A stretch of 64,000 nucleotides of DNA. Source: Acephala macrosclerotiorum (Eukaryota; Ascomycota; Leotiomycetes; Helotiales; Mollisiaceae). The notes below the pieces were generated by a model. It was not told the origin of the DNA. It ran no database searches and saw only the letters and a program-made list of their open reading frames with translations. Location: contig MU119265.1 of assembly GCA_014904845.1 (NCBI GenBank), positions 186,001 through 250,000 on the forward strand, read 5' to 3'. The stretch's first letter is position 1. Each line of letters begins with the position of its first letter. Of this stretch, positions 44,067 through 56,318 are shown one piece after another. The position numbers and the translations under genes are program-made.

Positions 44067-45790
44067 TTATTTTCTTCGCGCCTGATTTAGTACAAAATTG
44101 TTGAGAAACTTGACAAGTAGAACTGAGATCGCTGCATGTTGGCTCTAGAAGTCTTGAAAGAGGTCTCCTACCTCATGGTGTCTGATTACCAGTTCAGTTT
44201 GCTTGGCACCTTCGAAGTTGTGCCTGGACGTAACAATTATCATTGGTGAAAGTAGTAGTACACGATGATAGGCGGATTTATGCTTACTATCGTGGGGAGA
44301 AACGCAAGTTGTCCTGATGAACGACCTTGAAGGGTTGACTAATCAACCTGCATATCTTGCTGGCTCTCGGTTGGAGGAGGCCTTGACAACGCACGCGGTC
44401 AGTCGGGCTGCCAAGCCGTGTTCAAATTGCTGTATCCGGCTTGTGCTATCTCGAATTATATGGTAACGAGCTTTGTGTATGGTAGTACGAATATCTTAAG
44501 AATCTCAACTCTCTCTGTTGTAATCTGGTTTCAATTCATCGTTCTTGATGAAAGCAGCCTCCCCCGCTATCGGCAAGTTGGCACGGCAAGTTGCTGTGAT
44601 GCATTATTCGAGCAATTAATACTTGACTGAAGTATCTGAGGTATGAAATTGGATAGTTGAGCATCTGATAACCTGGTGTTTGAGGGTAGATGGGAGTCAT
44701 GGAAAATTATTGGTTTACTACTGAATGTTTACAACTTCAGCCTTTCTGTGACCGTTCACATTCATTGCCCTGGCGCCAATATTACACAACTCAAGCCATA
44801 ATGAACAAATAAGAGCCTGGACGATGAGTTGAGCCTGTCAAGTTCCAAAGTGTCAAGCCAACGCTCTCAAGTCTTAGGCAGCGTGAAATGCTTGGCTTGA
44901 CCTCTAATTCAAAGGTCTCTTCAGCTTCTCCCTAGATAGTCATCAAAGCACCTTTTTCGCGCATGATCTACGTACTTCGAGTCACCCGGCGTCCGGTTCT
45001 CTTTATGACTAACCAGCCCCGGGTCACAAATCTCAGCCTCTCGGTCCGGCTTTGTATAGCTGACTCTCTTCTGCACCTTCAACCGATTGTCACCAAGAAA
45101 ACGGTGGCAGCGTGGGATTGCTTACACCCCCATCTACCTTCACCATGGTGGATCGTACGATGTTTGCATGACATGAACCGGGCAAGACTACTCAATTCCA
45201 GGGGTGCATAGAGGATTCGATGGATTTAGTCCTTTTCAAGAGAGACTTTGTACCAACCAAGCTCCGTTTCATGCATAGAACAACTTTAAATCCATCTAGA
45301 AGGGCCGGCCAAACTGCCTAATCGAGCCTAGCTTTCGGGGCAGCTTCAAATGACGGCCAACTCTCCCTCAAGTATCTCTTCGACATCCGAGTCCAGACTC
45401 ATATTATCTTGTCGTACGACTATGATCTGGTCATTTGGCTCATTATGACGTCATTTGAGTCCTCTTTTGCCCAGTTGACTTGAGAGAAAGCATTAATGTG
45501 GTTTCGTCTTCGGTCCCATTCCAGTTTGCTGCACCCTAGCCAATCGTTTTGATCTTTGCTTATCCGACTCGCCGTATGCGAGTTGCAAGCCCAAACTCGG
45601 ACTGCCATTCTTGGTGAATAACTACCATTCAATCACACCATGGAGAGCCTCGACCTCGATATTAATATCTATTCTCTCCTGACAATCTCGCCACTTTCTT
45701 CCAGTTTCAATTCTAGTCTTCGCTGATCTTCACTTTGAACGATACTGTGATCCACACCAAAGCCCTCAAAGTAGTATCTGCTTTATCAGC

Positions 45791-46534
45791 ATGGATAATT
45801 ATGGCCGCCAAACGACCACATCAACAGCAGCAAATCAATTTGTAAAGACCTTCCCGCCATCTTCAAGTGTGCTGATCCTGATCAAAAACAGTCGACTTTT
45901 GATTCACAACTAGATTATTCTCAGGATCTTCAATACACAACTCCGAGCGAGGATTATTGGTGCGACACGTGCACTTTGTCTTACAGCGACTGCTTGTGCT
46001 ATGCTGCGAGTCCCATCAGCACCCACCAAAGCTATTCAGGCTACGAGACGCCAAATAGCAAGAGTTACACCTATTCACAGACACCATATCCAGCGACATA
46101 TCCCACTTCAAGCGCATCTTCGACTTCTTCTTACTACGCCTCGAGTGCATCGTCTCAATCGCAGTCATCGTACTCTCCAATCGCACCTGCACAAACCCCA
46201 GGAAGCGGAAATAGAGCTCACGACTCGAAGCCAGCCGAGACATCGCCAAAACGTAGGAAGAGAAAGGGATCTATGCCTCCGGCAGAGGCTCGCGAGGTAG
46301 GATCTCCCACCATGCATAGCTACCCGACCTAACATGAGATAGAAACGACTAGAGCAAAATCGAAGGTCTCAACGTTCATTTCGAGACAGACAAGCAAGGC
46401 TTGTGGTAGATCTGAAGCAGAAGGTCGAGATTCTGACAGAAGAGAACGAGAAACTCGTGAACGAGCTTTCAGCATTGGGTTTGAGAAATCAATCACATGA
46501 TAGCAACAGTCCTGGAGGTTACTCTAATTATTGA
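45791..46534 (+). pseudogene. AP-1-like bZIP gene with a 5' frame break
   Basis: Fungal AP-1-like bZIP transcription factor. The first reading block starts at ATG 45791 (MDNYGRQTTTSTAANQF) and the body is in a different frame from about 45868. The body reads ADPDQKQSTFDSQLDYSQDL, then a Cys-containing stretch (WCDTCTLSYSDCLCY), then Tyr/Ser/Thr-rich. It reaches SPKRRKRKGS, and a 46-nt intron (46297-46342, GTAGGA...CTAAC...ATAG) joins EARE to KRLEQNRRSQRSFRDRQARL, the DNA-binding basic region (N-x7-R). A leucine zipper follows (VVDLKQKVEILTEENEKLV) with the stop at 46534. The break needs either a 26-nt intron (45842-45867), shorter than any normal fungal intron, or a 2-bp GT/TG duplication near 45868. 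So it is damaged, mis-sequenced, or unusually spliced. Confidence 0.65.
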
Positions 46535-47621
46535 AGTGTTTGGGCAGGTTTTTCGATTCAGACTTTCGCAAGGATGTCATGGGGATAGAGGCTTCAGGCA
46601 TTTCCTAGGTACAGGGGTTCGGTTGCTTGTATCCGCGACACGGCAGAATGCGAGAAAAAAGTCCAGGTATGATGTGGCCTGCCTGATGTGGTCGGTGTCA
46701 GTGCGTGTGCAGCATTAGACGTGGCATAGGCATACCGTCCGAATCTCGCTGGGCACTCTACCGAAGAGGAGATACTTAGACCGAGCTATCGTCAACACTT
46801 TATTGTTCGTCACTCCCACAATAATGTTCTGTTCGAGATCATCACATGGCTTTTCGGCTCGGCCTCGCTTAGCAATAGGGGGCCAAAACTTCGAAAGGGG
46901 CCAAAAAAGAAGTGGGGCATAACCAAGCCACAAGCCGTGACTTCGGATGGGTCGGGGTAGCGCGCAGAAACGGTCCGCTGACTGTTGAAGAGATGATTGC
47001 TTGAGGAAGTCGGCGCGGCAGGAGAGCTAATGAGGTGGGGATGCCCGGTGCCCGGTTTGTCCGGGGCAAGGGGAGCTGCTGCCTTCGACGTCAGGATATG
47101 CACCCTTTGCAGCACGGAGAGCAATAAGATAGCTTACCGTACGGTTTGTCTGGTCGTTCCTCGTTGGCTCACCGAGAGATGCAACATTGTGGTCAGATCA
47201 AGCTTTGATTACGGTACTGAAGTGGAGACCGGGACCGGTGCGGAGATATATCCCCTCCCTAGTCTCGCAGACGGCAACCGGTACTTCACCGACTGGAAAG
47301 ATTTCCCGGGGATGTATTAGGACGTTGCTGACACATATCAAAGTTGTTCGTCGATGCAAAGAGGAAGTTATATTCTTGACCTGAAATGGAATATGCCTAC
47401 ATTTGTGGTATTCACGATGAAAGCGGGGCAGGGGCAAAAGAGGACCTTGATCTCAACACTCAAATATTTTATACTGGGAGCTATATGATTCGATACATGA
47501 GTCAGAGAGAAAGATTAGCGATTCGCATCCCATGCTTAGTCGCTGCGATTACTCCATCTCGGAAAATCCTCTGACTCTAAGGTTTCTCCAATGGTGAGGA
47601 ACAACCATTAACATCCCATGC
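46535..47621. other. Intergenic region, 1.1 kb
   Basis: This follows the short bZIP and precedes the 3' end of the small secreted protein gene. Several frames, none with a recognisable domain. Confidence 0.5.
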
Positions 47622-48188
47622 TCAAGCAGCAGTTGTGGCATCAAACTTCAAAGCAGTCGATGGTTGGCCAGCCGCCTTCGTGTCCAACGCAATGTTATTA
47701 TTCAACTTCTTCGTCTCGGCCGCCAACTTGTCTGCGGTATCCTCTCCCTGAGCCACCTTGATCTGTAGCTCCAAGCTGGTAGCAGTCAACTTGAGCACCT
47801 TGTTCTTTATCTTTCCGTTCGTGAGAGCAGTCTTCTCGTCACCGGTAGCCGCTTCGATGGCAGGGTTGAAGACGCCCGTCTCGGCGTCGTTGGCGATGTC
47901 GTTTACTGCGCCGAGGAAGTCAATGTCTTCTTGCGCAACAGCGGCCATGTTCGTCAAGTCGAGGGCGGAGAAGACGTCTAGAGCTTCTTGCTTTGCGTTT
48001 CCAGCAGTTCCAGCAGAGATGGAGAGCCTGTGAATATGTTAAACTTGTCTTGTGATAAGAAATGAGGACCGGACGCGCTCATCGTAGGTCTTAGTACCAA
48101 GTACACCCGCACGCTTTTGGTGGGTTCCAGTTGGGGCAGCAATGGCCAAGGCGGCAAAGGTAGCAATCAAAGTAGCTGAGAACTTCAT
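47622..48188 (-). CDS. Small secreted protein (alanine/lysine-rich, ascomycete type)
   Basis: 174 residues with a clear signal peptide (MKFSATLIATFAALAIAAPT, cleavage near APT/GTHQKR). KR at about residues 25-26 could be a Kex2 site. Exons 48188-48070 and 48027-47622. The donor GTCCTC is weak but the join yields TYDERVRLSISAGTAGNAKQ, in which, from memory, ISxGxAGNAxQEA is a recurrent motif of a family of secreted ascomycete proteins of unknown function. The remainder is helical: AVAQEDIDFLGAVNDIANDA, NGKIKNKVLKLTATSLELQI, and KLAAETKKLNNNIALD. There are no Cys residues. It is not an obvious hydrophobin or LysM protein. Function unknown. Confidence 0.85.
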
Positions 48189-49520
48189 GTTGATGATATC
48201 AAAAGGTGATTATTTGGAATAGTAAGGACTGGAAGTGGTTTCAAGAAGGATGAATGAAGGGGGTGTGGTATAGTCAAACAGCACAGCTGTGAAGAGAAGG
48301 TATGTGGAGAGAAGAAAGACTGAATGATTAATGGTTTAATGGAATGGAGAAAAAACATCTGGTAAGTGAACATTTCGTCCATCTTATAGATCTCGAGATC
48401 TGATATTGTCAAACACGATTGTGATGAAAGGCTGTCTTGTCACCCCACCAAATCGGATGGCACCGAAACTTCGAACTGCCAATTATCTTGGCCGGTACCA
48501 GAACAGACGACATATGGTAAGAAACCTCCTTAGCTGAGGTACAAGTCATTTCTTGTGAATCGTGGGTGCTCGGTTGTACGGCAAAGATCTCGGGGGGAAG
48601 TTGAAATAAGCTTGGCTGTGACAATGCCAACTTTATTGAGACTTCAATGGAAATGAGGTTGTTTGGTATTGGAAGAACACCTCGGCGACTTTTCAATTGC
48701 CAAAAGTAATTCTCTTCTCTGCACCGAATCAATGCCTTCTCGACCCCCACCTCTGGGAATGGTTTCCCAAAGAATTTTGACAGATGTCAAAGAGGTCAAG
48801 TTGCCAAGATGTCTTGAAGATCGAAACCGGCAAAAGTGAGCGCCAAGCGCGCTCGTGTCATGAAACTTTGAGACGGAAAACGTTCGGACGACCCCGCCTT
48901 CTGAATATTCTTGAATGATGGAAACTGCGACAGAGATCAGACGAAATTGTGGAGCAAGACTTGAATTGGAAGCTAAGCTTGGACTCAGCCTCCTCGAGCC
49001 CCTGACCACACTGTCGCTTGAGAATGAGCTGTTGATTCCACTAACTAGGTCGCTCAAATTGAGAGAGAAGCATCAGTGAATAGATTGCTTCCAATTAAGC
49101 TTTCAGGAGAAAAGCTTCTGCTGACGGTATTTGCTCCTGCCGCGAGCTAGACATCATTCCGGGAAGTGTCAAGCCCGAAATTGTCTAGTCAGAAGTATAA
49201 ATCAGACTCTTCGAGGGCCTTAATTTGCTCGAATTTCGGAATAACTTCCATTTTAACCACTTGCGATTGTTCGCGGCATCTTGGCATGGGGCCTGTCAAC
49301 GACATATTGCAAGTCATTGCCGGCTCCGTAGGCTGTAAGGCATATTGTCCACAGCAATTGATAATGTCCATTCTTTTCAACGAATCTCAGAATACGCAGA
49401 AATGACTGAAAGATGAACTCTGTTGACGGTTGATATCTAGGTAGACAGTCCAAGGAAATTGGAAGAGGAGGTTTGCCGTGATTTTGGCGATGGCATTGTT
49501 GAGGCCTCGCTTCGAGATTC
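48189..49520. other. Intergenic region, 1.3 kb
   Basis: This holds the small secreted protein promoter and the 3' flank of the lysozyme-like gene. The minus frame near 48644-49057 has no recognisable domain. Confidence 0.5.
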
Positions 49521-50492
49521 TCAACACCTGTTCCCACCCCCGCATTGTCCAGAACAATGATAAGTCCCAATCCAATTCTGATCTCCATACGGATTCTGTC
49601 CCGTAAACCATCCATTCAATGTCTGCTGCAGGTAATCTAAGTTTTGCGGCAGCCCATTTGCTTGTCCAGTTGCCGAACATGGATAATCTTGTGTCATTCC
49701 CGCAAACCACTATTCACAACGAATATCAGCCCTTATTCTTAATTTCCAATCTCAAAAAGCTCGAGTAGAGCTCGGGATCCAATCCAATGATCCCTTCCCT
49801 ATAATTTCGACTTTTCATAGGAATAGAGCCCTGAGTCTTGTGGGTCTTCGGGAATGGAACCCTCTGCAACGCGAAAGATACGACTAGAGATAGCAAAGAT
49901 AGAACTCACCCCATTATACGATCCAATGGCCACAATCGCATTCCCCCCACTATTATCCAACTGCGTCCTCAAATAATTCGCCCCGGCATTAACATTATCT
50001 TGGATAGAACCCGTACAAACCCCATTTGGATAATTCGCACAATCGACCTGCATCAACCCCGGAGTCGGACCTCCAGCATCTGCTTGACAACTACTTTCTT
50101 GCATAGCAATGAACGCTAGAATCGTAGGATCAATTCCGTGTCCATCTCCTGCTATTTGGAAATAGGAGTCGTACTGGGCGCATGCTTGGCCGGCGCCAGA
50201 GTAGAATTGGGGGCGGTTGATGTGGTAGAGAGAGTTGAAGTCGAGGAATGGTGGGTTCCAACCGGAGGAGGAGTCGAGGCCGGTGTTGAACCACCATTCT
50301 GCACTGTAGGGTAGAGTGTTAGCTGGTTGAAGATGGCGCAGCGTGATGAACGTACCCATTCGGTCCCGTGCTGGGTGTGACATCCTGCGTTGCTCCTTGA
50401 GCATTAGGATTCGTGCCAATATTAGGGTTGGTACTTTGAGCTGCTGCGAGTCCAATCAACAACACAGTCGTGAAGAGAGATGTAGGCTTCAT
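49521..50492 (-). CDS. Secreted lysozyme-like (SLT/transglycosylase fold) protein
   Basis: Expected to bind or cut peptidoglycan or a related glycan outside the cell. 239 residues. The signal peptide MKPTSLFTTVLLIGLAAAQS starts at 50492; an in-frame Met four codons upstream is an alternative. Exons 50492-50356, 50303-49910 and 49709-49521 join in phase with good acceptors. The SLT-type core is ILAFIAMQESSCQADAGG with the catalytic Glu in QESS, GLMQVDCANYPNGVCTGS, then DNVNAGANYLRTQLDN and AIGSYNGWFAGM, where Ser-Tyr-Asn-Gly is the expected sugar-binding turn. The C-terminus is Cys-rich, ending YHCSGQCGGGNRC. An A/N/G-rich linker (TNPNIGTNPNAQG) follows the signal peptide. From memory, SLT-like domains are mainly bacterial, so horizontal origin is possible, but this copy has fungal introns and signal. 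Confidence 0.85.
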
Positions 50493-51470
50493 CTTGAATG
50501 GCATTGTTGTGAGAGATCGAGCCACTGTTGATGAGGAAGCTCGCTGATTGCGAATGGCAAGTTGCATAAACATCCATGGTTAGAGTCGAGCTTTATACAG
50601 CAGCAATGGAAGGATTCCGGCCGAACGGGCCGATAGGGGAAGACTTGAAATAACGTTGAAATTTTCAAAGGAGATATTCAGCACAGAAGGGGTGACAAAG
50701 GAGGTCGAGCTGAGGTCGGCCGACGTGATATAGTAGCGGTAAGCACCACGAGAAACAGACCCTCGGTACCTAATCCCGCGAAACTCCCTGAAACTATTTT
50801 CAGCCGCACCCGTATAGCCTGTACAGTCATGCAAGGGGAGCTGTGGAAGATTTGCTCATCGTGACACAAAATTTTCAGCTCTAATTTGAACACATTTATC
50901 CGAATGCAAGCATCAGGCAATCGTGCTCGGCGTAATGTCCCTAGGCCTTACTCAGCCCATGCTGTCATACATTTATATTGATTACCAGCTAGAAGCCATT
51001 GGGATATTTTTCCGGTATGCTACGAACCGAAAGAGCGTAAATTATTCGTATGAGAGATCAAGTTGACCAGGGATCAGAAGAACAAAGGCAAGGAAGCGTT
51101 TTCGGCGGGGTAGGCCAGTATCACGTGAGGCGACCAATATGACGCTCGATCCTTCACGACAAAAACGTGTAATAAACACAAATTTTCATTCAAGTAAAAG
51201 GCATAAGTAGCAAGTGTACTCTCGTCTTTACAAGATTGTCTTGTTTAGCAACCGTTTTCCGGTCTAGCTCACCACTTTTGCCCCTTTGGCCAGACCCACC
51301 CATTGAAAGGAATGATATGGAAGTACAAGTCAAACCTGAAGAGTCTAAAACGCCAATCTGAAACTCGAAAGTTTACCAATTGTTGGTTCGGAGCGATGAC
51401 CCAAAACTCCATGTTCGGACGGCTGGCTCGGAGTGATGCTAGCACAACCTACCAGGATGTATTACCACAA
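50493..51470. other. Promoter region of the lysozyme-like gene
   Basis: Apart from the TATA box and a CACGTG motif near 51123, no feature is recognised. Confidence 0.5.
50592..50597 (-). promoter_or_regulatory. TATA box of the lysozyme-like gene
   Basis: TATAAA on the minus strand, 100 bases upstream of the ATG at 50492. Confidence 0.5.
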
Positions 51471-53667
51471 TCACCGATACGAGAAGTCTAACGTAGCTTT
51501 ACCTATCTCTCTCCCTCTCATGAGTAACTTGCAAAGTAACGTTCCTTCCTTCGCCCCAAGTCGAATGACAAGAGCAAGATTTACACGGTAGACTTTGTTG
51601 CCTTGCCTGTCGACTTTGGATTCGAGCTTGGTTAGATCGACATCTGCAAAGGAGCCTTTGATCATGCCAATCATCTCAACTCCTACGATCATGTTAAAAA
51701 ATTGTTCGTATAATTGAAGAGCAAGTGGGGTGATTCTTACGCTCGTTCTCTATTGTCTCGGGAGCTGCGTCAAGGCTCGAGGAATAAAGCTTATGCTCTA
51801 TCATCATTGGCGAACCCTCGTGGAAGTGAAGATTGAAATCAGAAACTATTTCCGTAGTCTCATCGATTTCACTACCCTGTGGTTGATCAGCATATGAAAT
51901 CCAAGATAACTCAAGGACTACTCAGTCATACTTTTGCCATTTCCCAAATCATAACACCACTTAGCATTTTCCTACCATCGAACTCATCTGTCCACAGGTA
52001 CCGTTTATTCGCATCATAATTGAAGTCTGTGGCAGGATCATACTCCTTCGACATCGAGTGTCCATAGTGTCTTCGACAGAACTTGGTCTCGACGATAGAC
52101 CCTTCGAGACCTCGAAGGACTGCACCACAGACAATTGCTGACCATCTGCGTCCATCAGTCATGTGTAATGGAAAGAAGTCATGGGAAGTTATACCCGCCA
52201 GTGAAAGGAGTTGTCATCCGAATTCCCCTCTCAGTACTCCATTCACGAAGTTTCTCATGCACGTATGGAGACTCTCCCAGGCCCCCAACCAGAATGATGG
52301 TTTCAATAGTAGCAATTCCGTTTCTCTTCACGGCAGCAACCTGACCACTGACGAGATCCATGATCATGTTCACCACGGGCTCGAAGCATTTCTTCAGATC
52401 GTCATGAGTGAGGTGGATCTGAGAGTACTTCTTGTCGTAGCCTGGGGTATCACCTGACTTGCTGAGAAGTTCCGGCATCATCAGAGTGAGCTTTATCGGT
52501 CTGCTGCTTGCGGGAATGGAGGTGAAGTTCTTCTTTTTGGACTCGAATTGTTGCATAAATGTGCTCCCTGGACCTGTGATGTCTGGTGGAAGGGAGGTGA
52601 AGGCTGCTCCAAATCGCTCGCTGAGGAGTTTATATAGGTTACGGTCGATATATGTCCCACCACACTTGCCGCCTAGGCCCTACGTTAGTATTGTCGAGGT
52701 AAAATTTGACTACTGATTATACTTACCGACGCCTACACAAGCCTCCTTAAGTCTCAGCGATGGTTGGATCTTTTCAACGATGTATGTTGTAATGTCCTTT
52801 GTGAAATTAGCGAGCACCACTGGGATTCTGACGTTTGGGTACGAACAACAGTGCCACCTCCACAATCACAAACCAGAACACCGGTATCTTCCTGTAACTT
52901 TGTCAGTCTGGGTGTCTCAGGACGGAAATTTGGTTTATACCTTTACGAGGTTGTGCACATGATGAACACTGTCTTTGAGAGCGAGATGGGCAGCAGCCTC
53001 TGGCTCAGGGATCAAATTGATCTCGTCACCAGGGCGATTACCAAACCCAGCTTCAATGGCAGCAGTACGGGTGATCCACTTCGCTTCATCACTCCACGTT
53101 GCTGGGACCGTCACCCAGAACTCCATTGGCATTGGTATCGTGAGCTCTTGATCAATGATGCCCAAGTCTCGTAGCGCATTGATGAACATCTTATGTAAAC
53201 CTTTCATGTAGTCCGTGACCACTTTCTGGGGTGTCTTTCCTGGAGGAATTCTCATCAATCCACTAGCAGCTGCCTTGTTTAAGTCGGGATCGTCATATTC
53301 CGTAGATACAGCCTTCTGATCGAGCAATAGCTTTGTCCAAGAGCAGCTGATCATTCCAGGCTCGACCTCGTACCCCCAGATATCGTGATCAAGATCATCG
53401 TTCTCGGAGGCGTATGCGATTCTCGAAGGCGCTTTCTTCAAATGTTCACTGTTCTCTGAAGGGCCGCCTGGCCATTTCGTCCAAGGTTTGACATCTTTGA
53501 AGTCTGCGGCGTTGGATAGCACAAACCCAAGTCCTGTGAAAACATTAGACTCTGAAATTGAACGAGATTACACACGTACCTGAGAAAGTGGTTCCATAGT
53601 CTATTCCAACGAGAAGTTTGTTCCTGGTACGAACAGGAAGTGGATTCGGTACGCCGATATCTCCCAT
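51471..53667 (-). CDS. Hsp70-like (actin-fold ATPase) protein
   Basis: Lineage-specific fungal Hsp70-like ATPase, similar in layout to HSPA12-type proteins, about 611 residues. Start ATG 53667 (MGDIGVPNPLPVRTR). Eight exons: 53667-53580, 53533-52941, 52891-52847, 52796-52727, 52672-52195, 52145-51932, 51876-about 51742 and 51682-51471. The ATP-binding motifs are in the right order: phosphate-1 LLVGIDYGTTFSG, phosphate-2 VLVCDCGGGTVD (split by an intron), and adenosine LVGGLGESPYV. The N-terminal extension before phosphate-1 is short. The substrate-binding half is diverged (FDGRKMLSGVMIWEMAK, then VNLALVIRLGAKEGTL), unlike the canonical Hsp70 beta-sandwich and lid, and no EEVD end is present. 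The end reads KATLDFSYR. A chaperone function is doubtful; a sensor or switch role is inferred. It is divergent from the coiled-coil gene next door. Confidence 0.88.
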
Positions 53668-54443
53668 AATCTGTTTTTGGTATCGAAGATGAAGGGGTTG
53701 ACGACGTTGCGCAAAGAGATTGTATTCGATGACTCCTCAGATAGTTATAAAATACTGTCAAGGGATCTTTGGTGAGGGTGGAAGGGACTATCGTCCCGGA
53801 CGAGCCTGGAGGCCGACTTCCAGCCTCGTCGTCGAAGTATGCCCCGCGAAGACAGCCGAAGGCCCCGGGCTTGTTGGAATGTTTCATTATAAGAAATTAT
53901 GCGTATATGCAAGCCACTATCACTTTGAATCCTTCCAAAGGGCATTGAGGCTCGACAAACAATAGACTTCGAGTGTGAGGGGTAGCCTTGCCAAGACGCC
54001 ATGGTGCTTTGGACGGCATTGCAGGCAACCGAGACCACAACAGCGTGCGAATGAGGTGTTACAGGCCATCCCAAGTTTGTCGCACCACTTTCACACCGAT
54101 TATTGCCAACTCTTGGACGAGGCTCTGTCGCTATGTTGTCGGGCGATAAGTTGGCTGACGTGATCGGTCACTATTGGCCTACTTGATGGCCAGCTGCACG
54201 CCACCAACAGACTTGTAGCTCGTATCATAACGAGGCGTTCTGAGTCAATTCAGGTGGCTTGAGACTCGGTATCAATGCAGAGGGGCTTATTGATACAGCC
54301 TTTCGATGCTACAGGACTTGGTCAGGTCATCCACCCGCCGCCTTCGAATATTCATTTACTCAAACACAAATACAACAACCCCGCTGCTGCTGTACGAACC
54401 GTATCCGACGCAAATTTTGAGGGACCAAAACTGACACCCTAGA
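53668..54443. other. Divergent promoter region, Hsp70-like and coiled-coil genes
   Basis: 776 bases between two divergently transcribed genes. The likely shared promoter space has no clear coding content and no motif that stands out. Confidence 0.5.
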
Positions 54444-55968
54444 ATGTCGTATCCCAGTGTTGATGCTAGAGGTTCTCATGACCACGATATGAGTATTCCA
54501 ACTGAGGTATGTCGAGCCTCCACCTTTTGGCGTGCGAAGACTAATCACATATGTTTAGGATGACCGGACAACTATCACAGTCAGCGAAGACTCACATACT
54601 AGCCATGGGTCCGGTCATACTAGTCACGAAACGAGGATTGTGGTGCTCGAGGACGGATCTCATCGTGTCCAAGACAGCAAAGAGTTGGCGAAAGTGTCTG
54701 GAGAATTAGCCCAATTGAAAGGATGGTTTAGTTGGTGGAAGAGAGACGGAGAACCGAAGGCCAAAGACCTTGAAAATCAACTCAGCGCTGAAAAGAGTGC
54801 TCATCGAACGCTTCGGAATAACGCGAAAAAGGACATTTCATTGCTCAAGTCGACCAATGCCGAGATCTCGGGGAAATTGAGTGCTGCAAACAGGTACAAT
54901 TCGTCTTTGGAGAAAGAGATTATGTCGTTGAGAGGACGTGTAGAGGAGCTTGATAGATCGAAGCAAGCTCTGGACGCCGAGCTGATTGAAGAGCGTTCCT
55001 TCATCAAGCAGCTTCAGGCAGAGAAGCAAGCGCAACAAGCTATCGTCACAAGAGCACAGGAGGCTGCAGTGAACATGCTTTCTCAAAGCGTCTCTAGTGA
55101 GCTTCCCGACGACGTTATCCGCGAGGAACTCAAGGGCATCTTAGACGATGCTAAGGATTGGGCCCGGACCAACTATTCTCGCGACTTTCAGGAGCGAGAA
55201 TCTGTCAGGGATGATCTCATCGAGGCAGGACTGCTCGCCTCAGACGATGATATTCTTGTCGCGGATCGGTTTGACATTCTGAAAGACTCGGATGCGGATA
55301 CTCTGCTCGAGACCGTTCTCAACCAAGAGCTTTGCGCCACTTTCCTTCGGAGTTCTTGTCTGATGACGGGCCCGTTGTTCTCGCCAGTTGAAGACGACTT
55401 GAAGATCAAAGAAAAATTGCCGCCTATGTGGAAAGGAATTGATCAACATGTGATGATCGGTGTTCCGAACTACCATCACCTCCCAAAGTCCGCTCGAGAT
55501 ATACTCTATAAGAGGACGGCCATAAGATTCCTCGTCCGCTGGAAGAACCTCATCCAAGATGAGTCTCCGACCGAAGAAAAGGAAGCACTTTTGGAAGTTG
55601 TAACACGATTTGGTGAGTTGGCATTGAAGCTCTGGAGACTGAACCGGGACATCAAATTCAAAGGTTTGGACTATTTTGGGAAGAATCGATTCAAAGTCCG
55701 TTCTCCGGAGATGGTTGCGGCTGAAATTCTGCACCTGCAAGAGGGAAGTACGAGACTCGATGGTCGGCAGATTCCACTTGTTGTGCAGCCAATGATTGTT
55801 TCGTACGTGAGAGCCGAAGACAAGAAGCCTGGCAAGCCAGTTGTCTGGGCAAAGGGGGTAGTGTGGGTGTCTGAGAAGACTTCGGAAGACGATGAGGCTG
55901 CCAAGGCAATTCAGACCGCTGAAATCCAACAGCTGACAGAGATGGATTGGGATAGCATCGATCCATAG
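54444..55968 (+). CDS. Coiled-coil protein of unknown function
   Basis: 490 residues. Exon 1 is 54444-54506 (MSYPSVDARGSHDHDMSIPTE) and exon 2 is 54559-55968; the phase-0 intron (GTATGT...TTTAG) is canonical. Residues 1-50 are acidic and Ser/His-rich. Residues about 60-165 form a heptad coiled coil (LENQLSAEKSAHRTLRN, LEKEIMSLRGRVEELDRSK). The remaining 320 residues appear globular and alpha-helical: DDVIREELKGILDDAKDWAR, DLIEAGLLASDDDILVADRF, NQELCATFLRSSCLMTG, and a C-terminal part with RIKPL-free FLVRWKNLI. No catalytic motif or known domain is recognised. It lies head-to-tail 350 bases before the GTPase gene, which has a similar layout (acidic tail, then coiled coil), so a shared role is plausible but unproven. 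Confidence 0.85.
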
Positions 55969-56318
55969 AATAAGCAATATCATTGCCGTTTCCATTCATT
56001 TATCCCATGATAGATCCTTGTTAAGCGCCGACTCCAGCCCAACATATTAGCAGCCTCTAATTATGCATGGAGGGAACAAACGCATGCTTGTATGACTCCT
56101 CGAAGCCACCAAAAAGCCCTGACGCCCGACATCCCGTGTGTGAATCTGCCTGGCCGATAACATGTGAGGCGAGGCTCCGAGCCTTGTGAAAACTGCACTG
56201 TCCAAATCTACTTGGTCCTGTGTGGCGGTCTCGCGTGACGAGACCAATGCATATAGCTTCTTACTATACGCCTCCCAGTCTCCAGCTCCCGAATTCTCCA
56301 GAAACCATCGACTCGACA
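55969..56318. other. Spacer between coiled-coil and GTPase genes
   Basis: 350 bases between two same-strand genes. An in-frame upstream ATG for the GTPase lies at 56247, so part of this could be coding. No other signal is seen. Confidence 0.5.

Larger units (their letters stand above)
42495..45790. other. Gene desert, 3.3 kb
   Basis: No coding family, splice-consistent gene or transposon is recognised on either strand. CACGTG motifs lie at about 43056 and 43420, and a 10-bp palindrome GTCACGTGAC at 44057-44066. The longest frames (around 43205-43510 plus) look random in composition. Confidence 0.5.
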
